Of a DNA stretch of 9,186 nt, positions 1 through 6,943 are shown one piece after another (position 1 is the stretch's first letter; each line of letters opens with the position of its first letter). The stretch is from Alphaproteobacteria bacterium. GTDB lineage: Bacteria; Pseudomonadota; Alphaproteobacteria; UBA6615. Where the stretch lies: contig JABDJY010000305.1 in NCBI GenBank assembly GCA_013003285.1, forward strand, positions 1 through 9,186. Reading direction: 5' to 3'. A program made the translations under genes and the position numbers. The notes beneath the pieces are model-generated. The model did not search any database. It was given only the letters and a program-made list of their open reading frames with translations, and was not told where the DNA came from.

Positions 1-312
1 GGTCATGCGTTTGACCAATTCCTGCGGACCACCCAACCATTTGGTGACCTTCATTTCGCCAAAGCCGCGATAGAAAGCCAGTTGCACTTCCAAACCGCCG
101 AGTTCCTGCGTCGCGGTAAACATTTCCGATTGGATCGCGACCGCCATATCCCAGGTCGGTTCGCGGCTCGCCGTGGCATCAATGGCAAACAGTAAACGGC
201 CGCGATGGCCGGGCGCGGTCGATTGCGCCACCGCCGCCACCTTGTCGAGAAACGCCTTCACTTCCGCGTCGCTGGACTTCACCGGGGTTAATTTATCGCT
301 TGTCCCGTTCAT
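1..312 (-). CDS. VWA-like domain protein, N-terminal part (runs off the left edge)
   Basis: Reading from ATG at 312 leftwards gives an uninterrupted frame of 104 codons to the window edge, so the C-terminus is missing. It begins MNGTSDKLTPVKSSD. A short variable N-terminus is followed by a hydrophobic strand and a DxTxS-type motif (LLFAIDATASREPTWDMA, about residues 44-61), which resembles the MIDAS metal site of von Willebrand factor A domains. A helix and a second strand follow (GGLEVQLAFYRGFGE). From memory, alphaproteobacterial VWA-like proteins of this type are found near mipZ. The gene starts 21 bp after the mipZ stop codon and is probably co-transcribed with it. A weak AGGTGG lies about 12 bases before the start. 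No signal peptide or membrane segment is visible in the part present, which suggests a cytoplasmic protein. Its partner and role are unknown to me. Confidence 0.72.
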   Translation of the reverse strand, partial: MNGTSDKLTPVKSSDAEVKAFLDKVAAVAQSTAPGHRGRLLFAIDATASREPTWDMAVAIQSEMFTATQELGGLEVQLAFYRGFGEMKVTKWLGGPQELVKRMT

Positions 313-335
313 GCTATCGGCGCGCCACCTACCAT

Positions 336-1268
336 CTAGGGCATCGACCGGCTCGGCGTTGGTAAATCCAACTCCGGCGTGGTCGATGTTGTTTCGTCTT
401 CGATCTGTCGCTCCACGCCAATCGCTTGCAGGACTCCCCTAACTTCCTGCAAGGCGGCGAGGTGCGACATTGTCAGTCTTACGTCGGTCCCCTGTTCGCG
501 AATATCAAGCAATGTCAGGCCTTTTAGGAACAATTCGCGAAATATTACCCGTTCGCTAAAACCGGCCACCAGACGCAATCCGAGCCGGCGCGACAGGTCG
601 GCCAGCGCCATATCCATGTTGCGTTTGTTGCGTGACTCCAGCGACGCCAGTCGATTACGCATCACCACCCAATCAATCGAGCCATCGCCGCGTTGCATGC
701 GCCGTTTCTTCTGTTCCCAGACCATCTCCGAATATTTGCTCGGTGCCAGCATTTTATAAGTATTCAAGTCGATACGCCCGAGCAGGTCCAGATCGACAAA
801 ACTATCGTTGAGCGGCGTGATCAGCATATCAGCATGTGAATGGCCTTCGCGCGACAGATGGTTATCGCTGCCCGGCGTATCCAAAATGATGAAGTCGCAA
901 TCCGACAAGGCGGCGATGGCGCGCACCAGCCGTTCGCGTTCTTCTTCTTCGGCGGCAAACCGGTCGCGCAACTCGCTACGGCCGACCGACCGGTAAAGCG
1001 GATGCGGTAATTGCATGCCATGGCGCGCGGCATAAATCCGCCGGTTGTCGAAATAGCGCGTCAAAGAACCTTGCCGCGCGTCGAGGTCGATGGCGCCAAC
1101 CCGGTAGCCTTCGCGCAAGAGGCCGACAATGACGTGCATCGCCGTCGTCGATTTGCCGGTGCCGCCCTTCTCGTTGCCGAAAACAATAATACGTGCCCTG
1201 CGAACCCGGTTCGCCGGAGACGGTCCATCAGAAACGCCGGACCTTAAGGTTGTCAGTTCGTCTACCAT
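336..1268 (-). CDS. mipZ: MipZ, division-plane positioning ATPase (ParA/MinD family)
   Basis: In Caulobacter, MipZ is a P-loop ATPase that binds ParB near the chromosome origin, forms a gradient from the poles and blocks FtsZ polymerisation away from midcell. With the start at 1268 the protein is 310 residues. It shows the deviant Walker A motif GNEKGGTGKST (about 32-41), the switch I segment IDLDARQ (about 61-66), a Walker B strand FIILDTPGSD (about 126-135), and the family segments TPLNDSFVDLDLLG, DWVVMRNRLASLESRN and VIFRELFLKGLTLLD. These match my memory of Caulobacter MipZ along its length. About 24 residues precede the first strand, more than in Caulobacter. I chose ATG 1268 because it overlaps the upstream TGA as TGATG. 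ATG at 1286 would add six residues, and neither start has a good ribosome binding site. The C-terminal 25 residues or so are rich in Thr, Pro and Ser and look disordered. Confidence 0.92.
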   Translation of the reverse strand: MVDELTTLRSGVSDGPSPANRVRRARIIVFGNEKGGTGKSTTAMHVIVGLLREGYRVGAIDLDARQGSLTRYFDNRRIYAARHGMQLPHPLYRSVGRSELRDRFAAEEEERERLVRAIAALSDCDFIILDTPGSDNHLSREGHSHADMLITPLNDSFVDLDLLGRIDLNTYKMLAPSKYSEMVWEQKKRRMQRGDGSIDWVVMRNRLASLESRNKRNMDMALADLSRRLGLRLVAGFSERVIFRELFLKGLTLLDIREQGTDVRLTMSHLAALQEVRGVLQAIGVERQIEDETTSTTPELDLPTPSRSMP

Positions 1269-3373
1269 CAGACCGTTTGCATCCATACAGCGGTATCGTG
1301 GAAAACCGCGCCGCCATTGGGTAGTCCGCGATCGGCGCTCACAAGCGCATTTATACCGATCCCTTCGACAAACGTCTTATTCGGCCAAATACCCTCAATG
1401 ATCACCGTATGGGGTTGAACCCCGTCGAAGGCACGCACATGGACGATGACCGAGCCTTGGGCATTGCCGACCCGCACCTGTCCGCCATCGGTTAACCCCA
1501 GCTCGGCGCAGATATCGGGATGAATTTGCGCTTCCGGACGGCCTTCCTTGGCGATCGACGTCTTGGTTTCGGCGAAGCTGCTATTGAGATAATTGCGCGA
1601 GGGCGCGGTGACCAAGCGAAAGGGATGCTCCGGCGTGGTCTGATCGATGATCGCGAAATGGTCGGGCATTTCCGGCATTGTGTCGTGCAGCGGTCCCAGG
1701 GCCGACCAGTCCGCCTTGAAGTGAAACTTGCCGTCGCTATGACCAAAACCGTCGAGAAAATGAGCTTCTTCGAACGCCGGCGCTCTATTTTCCCAATGGC
1801 CGGTCCAGATGGTCTCAGCGTCGGGATAACCCGAATCTCTCAAAATGGCGTCCATCAATTCCCAGGCGGTCATCTCGAACCCGGGATGCTCGGCCCCCAG
1901 GCGCTTTGCCAGTTCGCAATGAACCCAATGATTGGGTCGCGACTCGCCGATCGGGTCGATGACCTGCTTGGTCACATGGAAGAAGGTGTTACCGCCGCCG
2001 GTATACATATCGTCATGTTCGAGAAAGGTCGTCGCCGGCAGCACGATATCGGCCATCTGCGCCGTCTCGGTGAGGAATTGCTCATGCACGCAGGTGAACA
2101 GATCGTCGCGGGCAAAACCATCGCGCACTTTCAACAAATCCGGCGCCACATTCATGGGATTGGTGTTTTGGATAAACATCGCGGTGACCGGTGGGCCGTC
2201 ACCGAGATCGTCCGGATCGCCGGCTAATATCGCGCCGATGCGTGATTGGTCGAGTACCCGTACATTTTGATCGACCCGGTCGAGCCCCATGATGAGCGTT
2301 TGGTCGATATTGAAGATGGCGCCGTTGGAATAAAGCGCGCCGCCGCCGCGATGCTGCCAGGCGCCGGTGACCGCCGGCAGACAACTCGCCGCATGCATCT
2401 GCGCCGCCCCGTTGCGGCTTCGCGAGAAGCCATAGCCCAGGCGGATGAAACTGCGCTGGGTCTTCCCATAGAGCCGGGCAAAAGCGACGATCTCGTCGAC
2501 GGTCAGCCCGGTGATCTCGGAGGCCCAAGCCGGCGTGCGCGATTCCAGGTGGCGTTCCAAATCGTCGGGAACATCGGTGTACTTCGCCATGTAGGGGCGG
2601 TCCGCATAGCCTTCCTTGAACAGCACATGCATCACCGCGCAGGCCAAGGCCCCGTCGGTACCCGGATTGACCATCAGATGCATGTCGGCCTGCTTGGCGC
2701 TGGCATTGCGGTAGGGATCAACCACGACAAGCTTGGCGCCGCGCTCTTTGCGCGCCTTGGCGATGTGGGTCATGACATTGACCTGGGTGTGCACCGGATT
2801 GGTGCCCCACACCACGATCAGGTCGGACTCGGTCATCTCCAGCGGATCGACCCCGCGCTTCGACCCGGCACCGGCCTTCCAGCCAGCATCCGATAAGGCG
2901 ATACAGAAGGTCGAATGCTGCCGCGAATAACCTTTGACGTGGCGCAGCCGCTCAATACCGTCGCGTTGCACCAGCCCCATGGTGCCAGCATAAAAATATG
3001 GCCATACGGTCTCCGCACCATGGGTCTGCTCGGCCAAGAGCAACCGTTCCGCCACCTCATCGAGCGCATCGCTCCATGCCATTGGCGCGAAGCCCTCACG
3101 GCCGGCCCCCTTTTCGCCGGTCCGCCGCAGCGGCGTCAGTAAACGGTCGGGGTGATGGGTGCGCTCGGCGTAACGGGCGACCTTGGCGCAAATGACCCCG
3201 GCCGTGTAAGGATTGTCAGCCGCGCCACGCACCCGCCCAATGGTCTGCGGGTCCAGACGCTCGACTTCAAGGGCACAGGTGCTCGGGCAATCATGGGGGC
3301 AGGCCGAGTGGACGATTTCCACTTTTGCCTGGTCTTCCTGTGACGTGTCGCTGCGAGAATGGTCGAGCGGCAT
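1268..3373 (-). CDS. Molybdopterin oxidoreductase, single-subunit cytoplasmic type with N-terminal [4Fe-4S] motif
   Basis: The protein has 701 residues and belongs to the DMSO reductase/formate dehydrogenase superfamily (MopB), in which a bis-MGD molybdenum or tungsten cofactor catalyses two-electron redox or oxygen transfer. The N-terminus carries a [4Fe-4S] cysteine pattern (SACPHDCPSTC, Cys25/29/33, then ICAK, Cys62). The central region has typical cofactor-binding strands (DLIVVWGTNPVHTQ, KLVVVDPYRNASAKQAD, and IQNTNPMNVAPD). The segment ADIVLPATTFLEHDD is the usual C-terminal marker of the catalytic core. A molydopterin-dinucleotide-binding domain covers about residues 585-695 and includes LVTAPSRNYLNSSF. 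No twin-arginine signal is present, so it should act in the cytoplasm. Cys157 in HSTFCIALSDAGW is a possible metal ligand, but this is inference from spacing. No FeS or membrane subunit is adjacent. The start is supported by GAGGAA nine bases before ATG 3373. The substrate cannot be told from sequence: PhsA/BisC-type names would be over-specific. Confidence 0.9.
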   Translation of the reverse strand: MPLDHSRSDTSQEDQAKVEIVHSACPHDCPSTCALEVERLDPQTIGRVRGAADNPYTAGVICAKVARYAERTHHPDRLLTPLRRTGEKGAGREGFAPMAWSDALDEVAERLLLAEQTHGAETVWPYFYAGTMGLVQRDGIERLRHVKGYSRQHSTFCIALSDAGWKAGAGSKRGVDPLEMTESDLIVVWGTNPVHTQVNVMTHIAKARKERGAKLVVVDPYRNASAKQADMHLMVNPGTDGALACAVMHVLFKEGYADRPYMAKYTDVPDDLERHLESRTPAWASEITGLTVDEIVAFARLYGKTQRSFIRLGYGFSRSRNGAAQMHAASCLPAVTGAWQHRGGGALYSNGAIFNIDQTLIMGLDRVDQNVRVLDQSRIGAILAGDPDDLGDGPPVTAMFIQNTNPMNVAPDLLKVRDGFARDDLFTCVHEQFLTETAQMADIVLPATTFLEHDDMYTGGGNTFFHVTKQVIDPIGESRPNHWVHCELAKRLGAEHPGFEMTAWELMDAILRDSGYPDAETIWTGHWENRAPAFEEAHFLDGFGHSDGKFHFKADWSALGPLHDTMPEMPDHFAIIDQTTPEHPFRLVTAPSRNYLNSSFAETKTSIAKEGRPEAQIHPDICAELGLTDGGQVRVGNAQGSVIVHVRAFDGVQPHTVIIEGIWPNKTFVEGIGINALVSADRGLPNGGAVFHDTAVWMQTV

Positions 3374-3456
3374 GGCTTCTATTTCCTCGATCCCTGATCA
3401 GAATAGCCACCGTCCTATATGCGGCGGGATTCTAACAAGCGTAACTATAGCTGAGC

Positions 3457-3479
3457 GGTCGAATAGGGTCGATTCAACC
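3457..3479 (-). other. Imperfect hairpin in the gap between the DUF3179 triplet and the oxidoreductase gene
   Basis: Read on the minus strand, GGTTGAAT (3479-3472) can pair with ATTCGACC (3464-3457) across a 7-base loop, giving 8 pairs of which one is G-U. No T-run follows, so it is not a convincing intrinsic terminator. It sits 19 bases after the stop codon of the last DUF3179 gene. The rest of the 124-bp gap (3374-3497) holds the GAGGAA ribosome binding site of the oxidoreductase gene at 3383-3388. I see no clear promoter there; a TATAGG at 3419-3414 has only a weak -35 partner. Whether transcription continues from the triplet into the oxidoreductase gene cannot be settled from the sequence. 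Confidence 0.25.
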
Positions 3480-3497
3480 ATGTATTATTCATCGATC

Positions 3498-4532
3498 TCA
3501 AGGATTTGCGTGCAGCACGCCGTCCGGCCTGAAAGCCCTGAAGGCAAAGGCGAATGTAACGTCATACGCCACATCCTCCAATGCCCCACCCGCGCCCTTG
3601 CGCTGGACGATCACATTGCCCACATCGCGGCCCGCCAATATCAACGGATGATCGTGCAAGGAGTTCTGTCCGGCCTCCCAATCGATGGAGAATTCTGCCG
3701 TTTCAATGCGCTTGCGGGTGCGGACCAAGTCGAGCGTCCAGGCCTCATCACCGATCGCCACGACGCGCGTCAGAGGCGACATGTCCTCCGGCAACTCATA
3801 GGGATAGCGTTCGCGCAGCATGGCGTGCGATTGGGTGGCCCATTCACTGTCCATGCCCTGATAGGGGGTCTCTCCATAGGGATGGGTTAGAACGTTACTG
3901 GGTATCAGAAGTTTGCCGTCCGGCGCGCGGCTACGAAATTTGGCGAGCGATTCCAGCCGCGCCGGAACGATCCGCATCAAGGTACCGCTTTTAGCGCCGA
4001 CAATGGCCTCACCAGTAAATTGCTGCCACCAGCTTTCCGACTGCTGGTCGTACATCACCATGTCGAAATGCCGGATACGCCCGGTATTGCCGAATTCCAG
4101 AACATCGCCGCCGATCCGCCGATCATAGACCACGCCGGAATTACATAAGGGGCAATAGCTCACCAACACCGGGACCCCGCCCACTACGTCATTGACGATT
4201 TCATGCCACAGCAGCAGGCGCAACGGATAGGCCCGGGCGTCGCCATTGATGATCAGCGAGAGGACCGGCTCTAACGGTCCCATGGCGGTCAGATCGGACA
4301 CCGGTTGAAATCTTGGCGTATCGATCGGTTTTATGGTGTCGCGGTAATTTCCGTCGTCGCGGATTTCGTCGAGATCAATTGTGGTTCGTGCGAAATCCGT
4401 GTTGGGAAACTCGCTTTTCCAGAGTTCGAGATTGGCGGAGTCAGCGGCCACCGGAACCGTCAGCAGCCATCCCACCGCCGCCAGCGACGCAAAGCATCTT
4501 AGAAACACGTCAACCTTCGACAGGTTTGCCAT
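3498..4532 (-). CDS. DUF3179 domain protein, secreted, third gene of the tandem triplet
   Basis: This 344-residue protein starts with a signal peptide (MANLSKVDVF, then a hydrophobic stretch to about residue 30, with likely cleavage near PVAADSA), so the mature protein should be periplasmic. The DUF3179 core is complete: ARAYPLRLLLWHEIVND (His110), SYCPLCNSGVVYDRR (Cys127 and Cys130), SESWWQQFTGEAIVG (about 167-179), DWEAGQNSLHD (about 284-294) and GRDVGNVIVQRK (about 301-312). The paired cysteines in CPLC and the conserved His suggest redox or metal chemistry, but that is inference and the family has no function known to me. It is closer to the middle copy than to the first one, sharing DDGNxRD, GPLEPVLS, GGVPVL and GMDS. 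The gene lies 41 bp after the middle copy. GGGGG ends ten bases before ATG 4532, a usable ribosome binding site. Confidence 0.93.
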   Translation of the reverse strand: MANLSKVDVFLRCFASLAAVGWLLTVPVAADSANLELWKSEFPNTDFARTTIDLDEIRDDGNYRDTIKPIDTPRFQPVSDLTAMGPLEPVLSLIINGDARAYPLRLLLWHEIVNDVVGGVPVLVSYCPLCNSGVVYDRRIGGDVLEFGNTGRIRHFDMVMYDQQSESWWQQFTGEAIVGAKSGTLMRIVPARLESLAKFRSRAPDGKLLIPSNVLTHPYGETPYQGMDSEWATQSHAMLRERYPYELPEDMSPLTRVVAIGDEAWTLDLVRTRKRIETAEFSIDWEAGQNSLHDHPLILAGRDVGNVIVQRKGAGGALEDVAYDVTFAFAFRAFRPDGVLHANP

Positions 4533-4573
4533 GTGAGCTTATCCCCCAAGCAGGACGAAGGAGATAGGTAAAC

Positions 4574-5608
4574 CTAGAAATGCAGCGTTCCATCGGGGAC
4601 GAAGGCGCTGAAGGCGAAGGCAAAGGAGACGTCATAGGCGACATCTTCCAAACCGTTGTCGGTTTTCCGTTGAACGATGACGTTACCGACATCACGGCCC
4701 TGAGCAATCACTTGGGCATCGTGGATCGAATTCTGTCCCGCTTCCCAGGTCAGAACCAAATCGTCGGCCTCGATACGCTGGGCCTCTTTGAGCTTCGCCA
4801 AGGTCCACGCCTCTTCGCCGACCACGACGACACGCTCCAGCACCCGGACCCCGTCGGGGAGGTCATAGGGAAAATTCAACCGCGCCAAAGCCCGCGGCAA
4901 GGAACGCGAGTCCATGCCCACATAAGGTGATGCACCATAGGGGCGCGCGCGATCATTTTCCGGCACCAATATTTTACCATTTGGCGCCCGTTCGAGAAAT
5001 TTCTCAAGCGACTCCAGACGCGCTGGCAGGCTTTTCATACTCTTGCCGGTCAGTGATCCGATCATCGCCTCGCCGGTGAACTGCTGCCACCAGCTTTCGG
5101 TCTGCTTGTCGTACATCACCATGTCTTTATGGCGTAGACGGCCGGTATTGCCGAAATCGAGCACCTTGCCATCGACCCTACGGTCGAAGACCACGCCAGA
5201 GTTACACAGCGGGCAATAGCTGATCAGAACAGGGACCCCGCCGATATCCTCGTTGACGATCTCGTGCCACAGCAGGATACGCAACGGATAGGCGCGAAAA
5301 TCGCCGTTGATGCCGATCGAGAGAACCGGTTCCAGCGGGCCGATATCGGTTACCTTATCGGCATCCACATAGATCGGTTTGGCGACCGGGGGAATCGAAT
5401 CACGCGTATTGCCGTCGTCGTCGATCTCCGACAATTCGATCGATCGCGATTCGAAATCGGTCAGGGGGAATTCGCTTTGCCAAGCGCGTAGACCCTGGGC
5501 GGAGGCCCCGGGGAACGCGTACCAAAAGGTGGCGGCGGCGATTACAAGAACGGTGAAGGCCAGCCCATACCTGGACTGGCCTCTCCGTAATAGCGACACT
5601 ATTTTCAT
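4574..5608 (-). CDS. DUF3179 domain protein, secreted, middle gene of the tandem triplet
   Basis: The 344-residue protein opens with MKIVSLLRRGQSRYG, a hydrophobic segment (about 16-33) and an ASA-Q site near residue 37, a clear Sec-type signal peptide. The mature domain follows the same plan as its neighbours: FRAYPLRILLWHEIVNE (His115), SYCPLCNSGVVFDRR (Cys132, Cys135), ESWWQQFTGEAMIG (about 171-184), TWEAGQNSIHD and GRDVGNVIVQRK, ending in DVSFAFAFSAFVPDGTLHF. It has exactly the same length as the third copy, which it resembles over the whole mature chain, so these two probably arose by the more recent duplication (inference from reading the translations, not from a tree). It starts 34 bp after the first copy ends. 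No strong ribosome binding site is visible before ATG 5608, so translation may be coupled to the gene before it. Function unknown. Confidence 0.93.
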   Translation of the reverse strand: MKIVSLLRRGQSRYGLAFTVLVIAAATFWYAFPGASAQGLRAWQSEFPLTDFESRSIELSEIDDDGNTRDSIPPVAKPIYVDADKVTDIGPLEPVLSIGINGDFRAYPLRILLWHEIVNEDIGGVPVLISYCPLCNSGVVFDRRVDGKVLDFGNTGRLRHKDMVMYDKQTESWWQQFTGEAMIGSLTGKSMKSLPARLESLEKFLERAPNGKILVPENDRARPYGASPYVGMDSRSLPRALARLNFPYDLPDGVRVLERVVVVGEEAWTLAKLKEAQRIEADDLVLTWEAGQNSIHDAQVIAQGRDVGNVIVQRKTDNGLEDVAYDVSFAFAFSAFVPDGTLHF

Positions 5609-5642
5609 GGTCGTTTGTCGTCTCGTGTCTACAAGATGCGAT

Positions 5643-6644
5643 CTATTTGTTGATCGTACCTTCCTTGTTAAAGGCGTGGAACGAAAAGGCGAAGGTCACG
5701 TCATGGACGGCATCGACAAGCTTGTCGCCTTCCTTACGTTGGACAACGATATTGCCGATATCCTGACCGTCAGAGATGTTGCGCTCGTCCATGGCGGCGT
5801 TTTGACCCGCTTCCCAAGTGATAACCAGATCACCTTTCTCGATACGCTTTTCACGGCGCAGCAAGTCGATCGACCAGGCCTCGTCCTCAACCGCAAGGAC
5901 ATAGTCCAGCGGACGGATGCCTTCGGGGAAGGAACCGCGATAGAGGAAGGGCTGCGGTGAGGAATCATACCCAGCATAGGGATTGAAACCGGCACCACCG
6001 CGCGGGCTCACCAGAACTTCACCGTCCGGGAAGCGGCCTTTGAATTTGTCGAAGGATTCGACACGTACCGGCAACATGGTCAACTGCGTCCCGGTATGCT
6101 CGCCGACAATACCTTCACCGGTGAACTGCTGCCACCAGCTTTGGGTCTGCCGGTCCCACATGACCAGATCGGAATTGCGCAATTTGCCAGAGACCCCGAA
6201 ATCGTAAATCGTGCCGTTGACGTTGCGATCGAACACAATGGCCGAATTACATAGCGGACAATAGGTGACCGTGATCGGTTTGCCGTTGAGTTCGTCATTG
6301 ACGATCTCATGGGTCATCAAGATACCCAGCGGGTAGGCCTTCGCCTTGCCGTCGATGTTGACGGTGATAACCGGCTCGGTGCCTTTATAGAGATCTTGAA
6401 CTTTTTCAATTGAGGCGAAGCGCGGATTATCGATGGGCGGGATACCGTCCTTCGGCACGCCGCCGGAGAAGATTTCGTCAAACGGAACGTTCGACTTGGA
6501 GAAATCCGTACTTGGCCATTCCAATTTCCAGAAAGCTGGGTTGGCTTGGCCTGAAGACGCCACGACTAAGACAAGTACGCCGGCGCTAATTGCCGCAATG
6601 GTGCGGCTCCATTTTTCGGTAGTGAACAGAGGCATGATGAACAT
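5643..6644 (-). CDS. DUF3179 domain protein, secreted, first and most divergent gene of the tandem triplet
   Basis: From ATG 6644 the protein has 333 residues, starting MFIMPLFTTEKWSR and continuing with a hydrophobic signal segment (about 17-31) and a GQA-NP cleavage site near residue 34. It keeps the family core: AYPLGILMTHEIVND (His112), TYCPLCNSAIVFDR (Cys129, Cys132), QSWWQQFTGEGIVG (about 168-181), TWEAGQNAAMD and GQDIGNIVVQRK. It differs from the other two by a glycine-rich segment (SPRGGAGFNPYAGYDSS), by lacking the DDGNxRD and GPLEP motifs, and by a different C-terminus (HAFNKEGTINK). The frame can be opened to a TTG at 6680, but ATG 6644 has GAAAG seven bases upstream and gives a proper signal peptide. 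ATG 6635 is a further alternative. It is first in the operon, so any control in the 6645-7006 region acts on it directly. Function unknown. Confidence 0.93.
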   Translation of the reverse strand: MFIMPLFTTEKWSRTIAAISAGVLVLVVASSGQANPAFWKLEWPSTDFSKSNVPFDEIFSGGVPKDGIPPIDNPRFASIEKVQDLYKGTEPVITVNIDGKAKAYPLGILMTHEIVNDELNGKPITVTYCPLCNSAIVFDRNVNGTIYDFGVSGKLRNSDLVMWDRQTQSWWQQFTGEGIVGEHTGTQLTMLPVRVESFDKFKGRFPDGEVLVSPRGGAGFNPYAGYDSSPQPFLYRGSFPEGIRPLDYVLAVEDEAWSIDLLRREKRIEKGDLVITWEAGQNAAMDERNISDGQDIGNIVVQRKEGDKLVDAVHDVTFAFSFHAFNKEGTINK

Positions 6645-6651
6645 CCCAATT

Positions 6652-6656
6652 CTTTC
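6652..6656 (-). promoter_or_regulatory. Ribosome binding site that favours ATG 6644 for the first DUF3179 gene
   Basis: GAAAG on the minus strand ends seven bases before ATG 6644. The TTG at 6680 has no purine-rich stretch at the right distance. An extra 12 residues (MHGPETRDERIG) in front of the signal peptide would also be unusual. Confidence 0.45.
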
Positions 6657-6703
6657 ATCTCGAGTTTCAGGACCGTGCAATTCCCAGCGATAAATTGCTA
6701 GAG

Positions 6704-6734
6704 AAAAAAAGATGGCGGCGCGTGCGCCGCCATC
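6704..6734 (-). terminator. Strong intrinsic terminator just upstream of the DUF3179 operon, on the operon's strand
   Basis: Bases 6711-6734 form a perfect inverted repeat, GATGGCGGCGC and GCGCCGCCATC separated by two bases; as RNA this is a 10-bp GC-rich stem with a 4-base loop. Read on the minus strand, the stem is followed at once by seven Ts (6710-6704) and then CTC, the classic intrinsic terminator arrangement. On the plus strand no T-run follows, so it is directional. It lies 60 bases before ATG 6644, and no protein gene long enough to recognise precedes it on the minus strand. It therefore ends either a short leader (attenuation of the DUF3179 operon) or a small RNA. If so, DUF3179 transcription depends on read-through or on a promoter between 6704 and 6644. 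Confidence 0.8.
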
Positions 6735-6813
6735 AGTTGCTCCAAGCGTTCGTAGAATGGAGAAGCACGATGATCATGATTAAAAGATACTGCTTTTCGC
6801 GGCCTTTAAAAGT

Positions 6814-6837
6814 AACACCGCGTCACGTGTTTGTGAC
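6814..6837. repeat. Two interleaved short inverted repeats, possible operator
   Basis: AACAC (6814-6818) is inverted as GTGTT (6827-6831), and GTCAC (6822-6826) is inverted as GTGAC (6833-6837). The palindrome CACGTG (6824-6829) lies inside. Half-sites of five bases at about 11-13 bp centre spacing suit a dimeric regulator in a divergent promoter region, but such short repeats also occur by chance. No regulator gene is adjacent. Confidence 0.25.
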
Positions 6838-6943
6838 CCTGTAAGGCGCAGTTATCGGCCCTTTTGGCGCCCGCCGACGGTAACGCAATTGACTTCCCCG
6901 AACGGCTCTGGGCAATGCCAAATAAAGGGGAAATCGAGCAATG

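Noticed and set aside
1520..2896. Two plus-strand open frames (235 and 216 codons) opposite the molybdopterin oxidoreductase gene
   Set aside because: Both mirror the codon structure of the oxidoreductase gene and show no family motif. The minus-strand gene is complete and motif-rich.
3213..3890. Plus-strand open frame of 225 codons crossing the gap between the oxidoreductase and the third DUF3179 gene
   Set aside because: It overlaps the ends of two well-supported minus-strand genes and has no ribosome binding site or domain.
3498..6644. The DUF3179 triplet as a recently transferred or transposed repeat unit
   Set aside because: No transposase, flanking direct repeats or near-identical nucleotide blocks are visible, and the copies are clearly diverged at protein level.
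6645..6680. TTG at 6680 as the start of the first DUF3179 gene
   Set aside because: It has no ribosome binding site and adds a polar stretch before the signal peptide, whereas ATG 6644 has GAAAG at seven bases.
6822..6837. Possible CRP/FNR-type site
   Set aside because: The TGTGA-like half-site is oriented inside out relative to TGTGA-N6-TCACA, and no FNR consensus is present.
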